Source of the DNA: Streptomyces sp. SAI-135
Lineage (GTDB): Bacteria; Actinomycetota; Actinomycetes; Streptomycetales; Streptomycetaceae
Direction of reading: 5' to 3'
Length of the DNA: 64,000 nt
NCBI RefSeq assembly: GCF_029893805.1
Contig: NZ_JARXYP010000002.1
Location: 4,526,001-4,590,000, forward strand
Positions 33,863 through 40,599 of the stretch are shown here, one piece after another. The position numbers were made by a program, and so were the translations under genes. The notes below the pieces were generated by a model. That model was not told the origin of the DNA. It did no database searches and saw only the letters and a list, made by a program, of their open reading frames with translations. Position 1 is the first letter of the stretch; each line of letters begins with the position of its first letter.

Positions 33863-36394
33863 ATGGCAACGACCACACCATCCGGTGTGCGGGCTCACGC
33901 CAAGCACGGGGGAGGCTCCGGCGAGTACGCCCCGATGACGCACCGGCAGATCATGGAGGCCATCTCCGGCCTGCTGCTCGGCATGTTCGTGGCGATCCTG
34001 TCGTCCACGATCGTCACCAACGCGCTCCCGCACATCATCAGCGACCTCGGCGGCGGCCAGTCCGCCTACACCTGGGTCGTCACCGCCGCCCTGCTGTCGA
34101 TGACCGCGGCCACCCCCCTGTGGGGCAAGCTCGCCGACCTGTACAGCAAGAAGGCGCTCGTCCAGATAGCGCTGGTCATCTACGTCCTCGGCTCCGCGGC
34201 CGCCGGTCTCTCGCAGAACTCCGGCATGCTGATCGCCTGCCGAGTCGTCCAGGGCATCGGCGTCGGCGGTCTGTCCGCCCTGGCGCAGATCGTCATGGCC
34301 GCGATGATCTCCCCGCGCGAGCGCGGCCGTTACTCCGGCTACCTCGGCGCGACCTTCGCCGTGGCCACCGTCGGCGGCCCGCTGCTCGGCGGTGTCATCA
34401 CCGACACCTCGTGGCTGGGCTGGCGCTGGTGCTTCTACGTCGGTGTCCCCTTCGCCGTCATCGCGCTGATCGTGCTCCAGAAGACCCTGCACCTGCCCGT
34501 CGTGAAGCGGGACGTCAAGGTCGACTGGGCCGGCGCGACCTTCATCGCCGCCGCCGTCTCGCTGCTGCTGGTCTGGGTCACCTTCGCCGGTGACAAGTAC
34601 GACTGGCTGTCGTGGCAGACGTACACGATGGTCGGCGGTTCGATCGTGCTCGGACTGCTGTTCGTGCTGATCGAGGCCAAGGCCACCGAGCCGATCATCC
34701 CGCTGCGGCTGTTCCGCAACCGCACCATCACGCTGGCCTCGCTGGCCTCGCTCTTCGTCGGTGTCGCGATGTTCACCGGCACGGTCTTCTTCAGCCAGTA
34801 CTTCCAGCTGGCCCGCGACAAGTCCCCGACGATGTCCGGCGTCATGACCATCCCGATGATCGGTGGTCTGTTCGTCTCCTCGACCGTCTCCGGGCAGTTC
34901 ATCACCCGCACCGGGCGCTGGAAGGCATGGCTGGTCAGCGGGGGTGTGCTGGTGACGGCCGGACTGGGCCTGCTGGGCACCATCCGGTACGACACGGCCT
35001 ACTGGAAGATGTCGATCTTCATGGCGCTGCTGGGTCTCGGCATCGGCATGATGATGCAGAACCTGGTGCTGTGCACGCAGAACCAGGTCGACCCGAGCGA
35101 CCTCGGCGCCGCCAGCTCGACGGTCACCTTCTTCCGTTCCCTCGGCGGTGCGGTCGGCGTCTCCGCGCTCGGCGCGGTCATGTCCCACCGGATCACGCAC
35201 TACGTCAAGGACGGTGTCGCCGCCCTCGACCCGCAGTACCGGGCCGCCCTGGCCGGTTCCGGCTCCTCCACCGACAGCATCCCGGACCTGGCCAAGCTCC
35301 CGGCCCCGGTGCGCACGCTCATGGAGAGCGCCTACGGCCACGGCATCGCCGACGTGTTCCTGATCGCCGGCGCCCTCGCGGCCGTCGCGCTCCTGATCAC
35401 CCTGTTCATCAAGGAGGTCCCGCTGAGGACCAGGGGCGCGCTGGCGCAGGCCGCGGCCGAGCAGTCGCCGGCCGAGGCGCCCGCGGCCGAGGCCGAGGCC
35501 GAGGCCCCGGCAGCCGGGCACACCCCGAGCTGGGCCGCCACCGCCTCCGACACCGAAGCCACCCCCGCGGGCACGCAGCGGCTGTCCGCCGTGGCCACGC
35601 TCGCCCGCCCCGAGGAGTCCCCGGCCGGTTCCGGCGGCATCCCGGTCCGCGGTTTCGTGCGCGGCGCCGAGAGCGCGCCGGTCCCGCAAGCCGCGGTCAC
35701 GCTGATCTCGCTCTCGGGACAGCAGCTGGGCCGGTCGGTGACACGGGCCGACGGCTCCTACGCGGTCGAGGCGCCGGGCGTCGGGTCGTACGTCCTGATC
35801 GCCTCCGCGGACGGCTTCCAGCCGCAGGCGTCCACCGTCCTCGTGAACGGTGAGCCGGTGGCCTACGACGTCCTCCTCAGCGGCACCAGCGGGCTGAACG
35901 GGCTCGTGCGGGCCGCGCAGAGCGGGGAGCCGGTCAAGGACGCGATGGTGATCGTCACCGATGTGCGGGGCGATCTGCTGGCCACCGGGACCACCGGTGA
36001 GCAGGGCGAGTTCGCCTTCGGGGAGCTGGTGCCGGGTGCGGTGACCGTCGCGGTGAACGCCGCCGGGTTCCGGCCGCGCGCCCTGCCCGTGGAGGTCGGC
36101 GGCACCGGCGTCACCCGGATCGAGGTGGACCTCGACGCGGGCGCCCGCCTCCAGGGTGTCGTACGGGCGCCGCACGGTCCGCTGGCCGACGCGCGGGTCA
36201 CCCTCGTGGACGCGGCCGGCAACGTGGTCGGGACCGCCACCACCGGGACGGACGGGGCGTACGCCTTCACCGACCTGGACGGCGGCGAGTACACGGTCAT
36301 CGCCACGGGCTACCCGCCGCAGGCGACGGCCCTGACGGTGAACGGGCCCGGCGTAGACGGCCACGACATCGAACTCGCCCACCCCGGCGAGTAG
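33863..36394 (+). CDS. DHA2 (EmrB/QacA) MFS drug exporter with C-terminal carboxypeptidase-regulatory-like domains
   Basis: 843 residues, about 300 longer than a usual DHA2 pump. Residues ~30-530 form 14 membrane helices with motif A-like WGKLADLYSKKA, motif C-type GPLLGGVITD and RVVQGIG. Then, after an Ala/Glu linker, come three repeats of a carboxypeptidase D regulatory-like beta-sandwich (VRGFVRG..., LNGLVRAAQSG..., LQGVVRAPHG...), each with a TxxDGxYxF-like strand such as GTDGAYAFTDLDGGEYTV. Cytoplasmic versus outside placement follows from helix count: the tail is probably cytoplasmic with 14 helices. Transcribed with marR and the YceI gene. Confidence 0.88.
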   Translation: MATTTPSGVRAHAKHGGGSGEYAPMTHRQIMEAISGLLLGMFVAILSSTIVTNALPHIISDLGGGQSAYTWVVTAALLSMTAATPLWGKLADLYSKKALVQIALVIYVLGSAAAGLSQNSGMLIACRVVQGIGVGGLSALAQIVMAAMISPRERGRYSGYLGATFAVATVGGPLLGGVITDTSWLGWRWCFYVGVPFAVIALIVLQKTLHLPVVKRDVKVDWAGATFIAAAVSLLLVWVTFAGDKYDWLSWQTYTMVGGSIVLGLLFVLIEAKATEPIIPLRLFRNRTITLASLASLFVGVAMFTGTVFFSQYFQLARDKSPTMSGVMTIPMIGGLFVSSTVSGQFITRTGRWKAWLVSGGVLVTAGLGLLGTIRYDTAYWKMSIFMALLGLGIGMMMQNLVLCTQNQVDPSDLGAASSTVTFFRSLGGAVGVSALGAVMSHRITHYVKDGVAALDPQYRAALAGSGSSTDSIPDLAKLPAPVRTLMESAYGHGIADVFLIAGALAAVALLITLFIKEVPLRTRGALAQAAAEQSPAEAPAAEAEAEAPAAGHTPSWAATASDTEATPAGTQRLSAVATLARPEESPAGSGGIPVRGFVRGAESAPVPQAAVTLISLSGQQLGRSVTRADGSYAVEAPGVGSYVLIASADGFQPQASTVLVNGEPVAYDVLLSGTSGLNGLVRAAQSGEPVKDAMVIVTDVRGDLLATGTTGEQGEFAFGELVPGAVTVAVNAAGFRPRALPVEVGGTGVTRIEVDLDAGARLQGVVRAPHGPLADARVTLVDAAGNVVGTATTGTDGAYAFTDLDGGEYTVIATGYPPQATALTVNGPGVDGHDIELAHPGE

Positions 36395-36405
36395 TTCACC
36401 CGCTC

Positions 36406-36462
36406 CGGCCCGTGGCAGGGAGCGCGCGCTCTGAGCGGCGGCGCGCGCCCGCCACGGGCCGG
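36406..36462 (+). terminator. Inverted repeat between pump and YceI genes
   Basis: CCGGCCCGTGGC (36406-36417) and GCCACGGGCCGG (36451-36462), a perfect 12-bp stem with further GCGCGC pairing inside. It may be an attenuator or partial terminator reducing YceI expression relative to the pump. Confidence 0.6.
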
Positions 36463-36486
36463 TCTTCATTCGAGGAGTTGTGAGAC

Positions 36487-37308
36487 ATGGGACTGACCGC
36501 GAGGATCCGCACCCGGGACGGATGGGCCGTGTCGCACGCGGTCGTCACGGTGACCGACATGACCGGCGCCCAGGTACTGCGGGCGGAGGCGGACGCCGAG
36601 GGGGCCGTGCGGGACGGGACTCCGCTGGAGCCGGGGCCGTACACCGTCATCGTCACCGCCGTGGGCTACGCGCCCGCCGCCTCCAGCGCGATCGTCACGG
36701 CGAGCGGCCGGGCCGAGGTCGGCACGGTCACGCTGGCCCGCATCGGCGGGGCGGAACTCCCGCCGCCCGGGCCCTGGACCGTCGACCCGGCCCACTCCAG
36801 CGTGGGCGCGGTCGCCCAGCACCTGGGCATCTCCAGCGTGCACGGCCGCTTCACCGACTTCACCGCGGCGATCGAGGTCGCCCCGGACGACGTGACCAAG
36901 TCCCGGGTGGAGGCGGTCATCCGGGCCGCCTCCATCGACACGGGGAACACGATGCGGGACGAGCACCTGCGGTCGGCGGACTTCCTGGACGTCGAGCGGT
37001 ACCCCGAGATCACCTACCGGTCGACGGGGCTGACGGCGGCCGGCACGGACCGCTGGACGGTCCGCGGGGAACTGGCGATGCGGGGCGTCGTACGGCCGGT
37101 GGACCTGGACCTCGCCTACCTGGGCACCGGCGCCGACCCCTGGGGCGGTACCCGCGCGGCCTTCCGGGCGACGGCCCAGCTGCGGCGGGGGGACTTCGCC
37201 ATGAACTACAACCAGGTCGTGCAGGCCGGGATCGCGGCGATCGGCACGACCCTGAAGGTCGAGCTCGATGTGCAGGCGGTCCAGGGGGAGTCGCTGCCGC
37301 AGGCCTGA
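36487..37308 (+). CDS. YceI-like protein with N-terminal carboxypeptidase-regulatory-like domain
   Basis: 273 residues; GAGGAG precedes the ATG. Residues 1-85 repeat the same beta-sandwich seen three times in the neighbouring pump (VVTVTDMTGAQVL, PYTVIVTAVGYAPA). Residues ~95-273 are a YceI lipocalin-like barrel: GPWTVDPAHSSVGAVAQHL, VHGRFTDFTAAIEV, FLDVERYPEITYRS and LAMRGVVRPVDLDLAYLG. YceI proteins bind isoprenoid or polyprenoid lipids. No signal peptide is seen, so it is probably cytoplasmic. The shared domain suggests physical association with the pump. Confidence 0.9.
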   Translation: MGLTARIRTRDGWAVSHAVVTVTDMTGAQVLRAEADAEGAVRDGTPLEPGPYTVIVTAVGYAPAASSAIVTASGRAEVGTVTLARIGGAELPPPGPWTVDPAHSSVGAVAQHLGISSVHGRFTDFTAAIEVAPDDVTKSRVEAVIRAASIDTGNTMRDEHLRSADFLDVERYPEITYRSTGLTAAGTDRWTVRGELAMRGVVRPVDLDLAYLGTGADPWGGTRAAFRATAQLRRGDFAMNYNQVVQAGIAAIGTTLKVELDVQAVQGESLPQA

Positions 37309-37343
37309 GGGCGTTGTCAGTGGCGGGACGTACGGTTCGGGGC

Positions 37344-37547
37344 ATGGAGCGGAGCACGGGGGTGCAGGCGTACTACGCAGAGTCGGCGGAGCGGCTCGGG
37401 CGGGTCTACGAGAGCGTGTCGTTCGAGGATGTGCACGGGGCGCTGCTGGACCTGCTGCCGCCGGCGCCCGCGCGGGTGCTGGACGTCGGCGCGGGGACCG
37501 GCCGTGACGCGGTGCACTGGCACGCCGTGGCGCTCCAACTAGGCTGA
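37344..37547 (+). pseudogene. Truncated SAM-dependent methyltransferase
   Basis: 67 residues remain of a class I methyltransferase: YYAESAERLGRVYESVSFED, then the SAM-binding motif I ARVLDVGAGTGRDA. The reading then ends abruptly in unrelated residues VHWHAVALQLG and a stop four bases before the next gene's start. Full-length relatives have roughly 150 more residues. The loss looks like a deletion that joined the fragment to the promoter of the next gene, not a frameshift, because no continuation exists in any frame. Confidence 0.75.
37540..37545 (+). promoter_or_regulatory. Probable -10 element of a leaderless gene
   Basis: TAGGCT, identical to the one at 25471, six bases before the ATG at 37552; its first base is within the truncated methyltransferase frame. 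Confidence 0.5.
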
Positions 37548-37551
37548 ATCC

Positions 37552-38025
37552 ATGGCACCGAACATTGCGACCAACACGTCCGTGTCCCTGGAAGAGCTGC
37601 TGGACTTCGTGCGCCCCCGGCACCGGGCGATCCTGCTGACGCGGCGGGCGGACGGGTCACCGCAGGCCTCGCCGCTGACCTGCGGGGTGGACGACTCGGG
37701 GCGGATCGTCGTGTCGACGTATCCCGAGCGGGCGAAGACGCGGAACGCGAAGCGGGATCCGCGGGTGAGCGTGGTCGTGCTGAGCGACGACTGGAACGGA
37801 CCGTGGGTGCAGGTCGACGGGACCGCGGAGGTCATCGACTCGCCCGATTCCGTGGAGCCGTTGGTGGAGTACTTCCGGAACATCTCGGGGGAGCATCCCG
37901 ACTGGGACGAGTACCGGGCGGCGATGGTGAAGCAGGGGAAGTCGATCATCCGGGTCACGCCGGAGCGGTGGGGGCCGGTTGCCACCGGCGGTTTTCCGGC
38001 GCGGTTGGCTTCGCCGGACGCGTGA
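37552..38025 (+). CDS. PPOX-class flavin/F420-dependent oxidoreductase
   Basis: 157 residues of the split-barrel pyridoxamine-phosphate-oxidase-like family: VSLEELLDFVRPRHRAILLT, DGSPQASPLTCGVDDSGRIV, a cofactor segment STYPERAKTRNAKRDPRVS, then WVQVDGTAEVID. Actinobacterial members of this length mostly use F420 and reduce diverse substrates. The physiological substrate is unknown. The C-terminus RVTPERWGPVATGGFPARL is typical. Confidence 0.88.
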   Translation: MAPNIATNTSVSLEELLDFVRPRHRAILLTRRADGSPQASPLTCGVDDSGRIVVSTYPERAKTRNAKRDPRVSVVVLSDDWNGPWVQVDGTAEVIDSPDSVEPLVEYFRNISGEHPDWDEYRAAMVKQGKSIIRVTPERWGPVATGGFPARLASPDA

Positions 38026-38074
38026 GGGGGCGGGGGGCCCGGTTCGTCGGCGGGTGCGGGTGCGTGGGGGCTGG

Positions 38075-38096
38075 TCGCGCAGTTCCCCGCGCCCCT
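38075..38096. repeat. Dispersed repeat core, copy at the 3' end of the TetR gene
   Basis: TCGCGCAGTTCCCCGCGCCC then CT; the same core as in modules A and B. Its last bases overlap the CTA (minus-strand TAG) stop codon of the TetR gene at 38095-38097. Confidence 0.85.
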
Positions 38097-38856
38097 AGGT
38101 GGGTTCCACCATTGCCTCGATGCCTTTGACCAGTAGGTTCAAAGCGAAGTCGAAGTCCCTGTCCCTCATCTCCTCCACCGTGTCGCCGCCCCTCGCCGTC
38201 ATGATCTCCTCGTTCTCCTTGAGGATCTCGGCGGCGTCGGGGGACTGGGTCGCCGAGGCCATGGCGTGGCGGAAGTAGGACTCCTGGGTCATGCCGGCGC
38301 GGGCCGCCCGGGTGGCGAAGTGGCCCTCGATGGTGCCGAAGCCGTAGACGAACTGGAAGACGGCGGAGATGGCGCCGGTGATGCCGTGGGCGGGCAGGCC
38401 GGTCCTGCGGACGACCCGGTGCACGGTCCGGGACAGGGCCAGGGAGTGCGGGCCGATGTTGAGGAAAGTGCCGGCCAGCGGTGAGACCCAGGGATGCCGC
38501 ACCAGCAGCCGCCGGTACTCCCCGGCCACCGTGCGCAGTTGGTCCCGCCAGTCCTCGTCGGCGTCCGGGTCCGGCAGCTCCAGTTCGCCGAAGGCCGCGT
38601 CCAGGGCGAGTTCGAGGAGGTCGTCCTTGGTGTCGACGTACCAGTAGACGGACATCGCGGTCACGTTCAGCTCGGCGGCCAGCCTCCGCATGGAGAACTT
38701 GGCCAGTCCCTCGGCGTCCAGGAGCCGTACGGTCACCTCGGTGATCCGGTCCCGGTCGAGGCCGGAAGGCTGGCCGCCCCCACGTCCACCCCGGCGCACC
38801 TTGCCTTCCAGCCAGACACTGGTTCGCGCGGCCGCTTCTTGGCCTGCCTTCGCCAT
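38095..38856 (-). CDS. TetR family transcriptional regulator
   Basis: 253 residues from ATG 38856 with GGAAGG upstream. The DNA-binding domain is SGLDRDRITEVTVRLLDAEG, then SMRRLAAELNVTAMSVYWYVDTKDDLLELALD, and the C-terminal TetR_C domain contains HPWVSPLAGTFLNIGPHSL. Immediately upstream in the same strand order is the DHA2 pump whose promoter has a strong palindrome (40481-40514), its likely target. Both ends of the gene are marked by oppositely oriented copies of the dispersed repeat core. Confidence 0.9.
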   Translation of the reverse strand: MAKAGQEAAARTSVWLEGKVRRGGRGGGQPSGLDRDRITEVTVRLLDAEGLAKFSMRRLAAELNVTAMSVYWYVDTKDDLLELALDAAFGELELPDPDADEDWRDQLRTVAGEYRRLLVRHPWVSPLAGTFLNIGPHSLALSRTVHRVVRRTGLPAHGITGAISAVFQFVYGFGTIEGHFATRAARAGMTQESYFRHAMASATQSPDAAEILKENEEIMTARGGDTVEEMRDRDFDFALNLLVKGIEAMVEPT

Positions 38857-38915
38857 GGCGCACCTTCCGAGACGTCGTTCACCTGCCAAGGATGCTAGGC
38901 CTGCGCCAACCTGTA

Positions 38916-38937
38916 AGGGGCGCGGGGAACTGCGCGA
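38916..38937. repeat. Dispersed repeat core, inverted copy between TetR and MFS genes
   Basis: AGGGGCGCGGGGAACTGCGC then GA, followed by CCAGCCACAACGCACCCGC, the inverse of the flank seen at 38066-38074. It lies in the 137-bp gap between the two minus-strand genes and could pair with the copy at 38075 across the TetR gene. Confidence 0.85.
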
Positions 38938-38993
38938 CCAGCCACAACGCACCCGCACCCGCCCATGGCCGGGGAAGCCCCGCCCCCTGGCGC

Positions 38994-40487
38994 TCAACCC
39001 TGCGGAGCAACCCGCTCGGCCCGCCGCAACAACACCCCCGCCACCACCCCGCCCAGCAGTACGGCCACCGCCCCCACCAACTGGCTGCTCTCCAGGCCGG
39101 AGGCGAACGCGTCCGTGATCCGCGTCCTCTCCGCCGCCGACCCCGCCTCCGCCAGCGCCCCCGGCAGCGACACCGCGGCCACCGCGATCCCCGCCGCGAA
39201 CCGCGCGTTCAGCACCGCGCCCAGGACCGCGACCCCCAGCCCCTGCCCGAACTCCGCCACCGTGCCGTTGATCCCCGCGCCGACCCCGGCCTTCTCCGGC
39301 GGGATCGCGCTCATGATCGCGTGTGCCATCGCGGGGCTCGCGACCGCCGCCCCCGCGCCGATCAGCACCAGTCCGAGGAGCGTGCCCGGATAGCCGTGGC
39401 CGGTGAGCGTGGCGATGGACAGGAGGCCCGCGGCCATCACCGCCATGCCGAGGCCGATGGAGAGCGGCGTCCCGAGCCTCGTCGACCACTTCGCCGCGAC
39501 GCCCGTGAAGTTGAGGGTCACGATCATCAGCGCGAGCGGTGCCGTCCGCAGCCCCGCCTCCAGGGGGCCGTAACCGAGGACGAACTGCATGTGCTGGGTG
39601 AGCAGGAAGAGCGAGCCGCCCATGCCGAAGGTGATCAGGACCGCTCCCGCCACCGCTCCGGTGAACCGGCGGTCCCGGAAGAAGTGCATGTCGAGCATGG
39701 GGTACGGGATGCGGCTCTCCCAGTACGCGAACGCCCCGAGGACCGCCACCGCGACCGCCGCCGGCACCAGCACCCGGCCGGACGTCCAGCCGTGCTCGGG
39801 GCCGGAGATGATCGCGAACACCAGGGCGGCCATGCCGATCGTGGAGAGCAGGGCGCCGAGGAGGTCGGGCCGGTCGCCCCGGGGGTTCTTGGACTCGGGG
39901 ACCAGGATCACGACCGCGACCAGGGCGAGCGCGGCGACCGGCAGGTTGATCAGGAAGATCGCGCCCCACCAGAAGTGGTTCAGCATGAAGCCGCCGAGGA
40001 GGGGGCCGGTCGCGAAGCCCAGCGAGTTCACCGCCGCCCAGATGCCGATCGCCCTCGGCTGCTCCCCGGGCGCGAAGATCTGCATGGCCACGGCGAGCGT
40101 GGTGGTCATCAGCAGCGCGCCGCCCACACCCATCCCGGCCCGGGCCGCGATCAGTTGGGCGGTGGAGTCGGCGAGACCCGCGACCAGTGATCCGGCGCCG
40201 AACAGCACCAGTCCCGCGGCCAGCATCTTCTTGCGGCCGTACCGGTCGGCCGCGCTGCCCGCGGTGAGCAGGAGTCCGGACTGCACCAGCGAGTACGCGT
40301 TGATCATCCACTGGATGTCGGAGGTGGCGGCGCCCAGTTCGCTGGTGAGGGAGGGGATCGCCACGTTCAGGATCGTGTTGTCGAGCAGCACGGTGAGCTG
40401 CGCGAGACAGATGACGCCGAGTATCAGCCAGCGCTGGGGGTGGCCCTGGGAGACGGCGGCGGGGGCGGGAGCGGTCATGCTGTACAC
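38994..40487 (-). CDS. DHA2-family MFS drug exporter (14 helices)
   Basis: 497 residues. Early helix with AQLTVLLDNTILNVAIPSL (motif D1), the ADRYGRKK motif A, a motif C segment around GPLLGGFMLNHFWWG, and 14 predicted helices place it in the EmrB/QacA group. The GTG at 40487 has AGGAG ten bases upstream; an ATG nine bases inside is an alternative. It is transcribed towards the TetR gene, with 137 bp between, and its upstream palindrome is the likely operator. Export substrate is unknown. Confidence 0.9.
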   Translation of the reverse strand: MYSMTAPAPAAVSQGHPQRWLILGVICLAQLTVLLDNTILNVAIPSLTSELGAATSDIQWMINAYSLVQSGLLLTAGSAADRYGRKKMLAAGLVLFGAGSLVAGLADSTAQLIAARAGMGVGGALLMTTTLAVAMQIFAPGEQPRAIGIWAAVNSLGFATGPLLGGFMLNHFWWGAIFLINLPVAALALVAVVILVPESKNPRGDRPDLLGALLSTIGMAALVFAIISGPEHGWTSGRVLVPAAVAVAVLGAFAYWESRIPYPMLDMHFFRDRRFTGAVAGAVLITFGMGGSLFLLTQHMQFVLGYGPLEAGLRTAPLALMIVTLNFTGVAAKWSTRLGTPLSIGLGMAVMAAGLLSIATLTGHGYPGTLLGLVLIGAGAAVASPAMAHAIMSAIPPEKAGVGAGINGTVAEFGQGLGVAVLGAVLNARFAAGIAVAAVSLPGALAEAGSAAERTRITDAFASGLESSQLVGAVAVLLGGVVAGVLLRRAERVAPQG

Positions 40488-40514
40488 CGTAGAACAGCTC
40501 CTATACGGTGTACA
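40481..40514. promoter_or_regulatory. TetR-type operator over the MFS start region
   Basis: TGTACACCGTA (40481-40491), 12-base spacer, TACGGTGTACA (40504-40514): a perfect 11-bp inverted repeat enclosing the AGGAG ribosome site and a TATAGG -10-like element on the minus strand. Repression by the neighbouring TetR is inferred. Confidence 0.82.
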
Positions 40515-40553
40515 ACGCGGTTTTCCGCCGTCGCGCTTTCCGGCCGTACGACG

Positions 40554-40586
40554 AGAAGGGCGGTGACCGAGGCCACCGCCCTTCTT
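40554..40586 (-). terminator. Terminator of the GT39 gene
   Basis: AGAAGGGCGGTG, 9-base loop, CACCGCCCTTCT: a perfect 12-bp stem 14 bp past the stop of the minus-strand glycosyltransferase. Confidence 0.85.
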
Positions 40587-40599
40587 CCTTCGGGAACCG

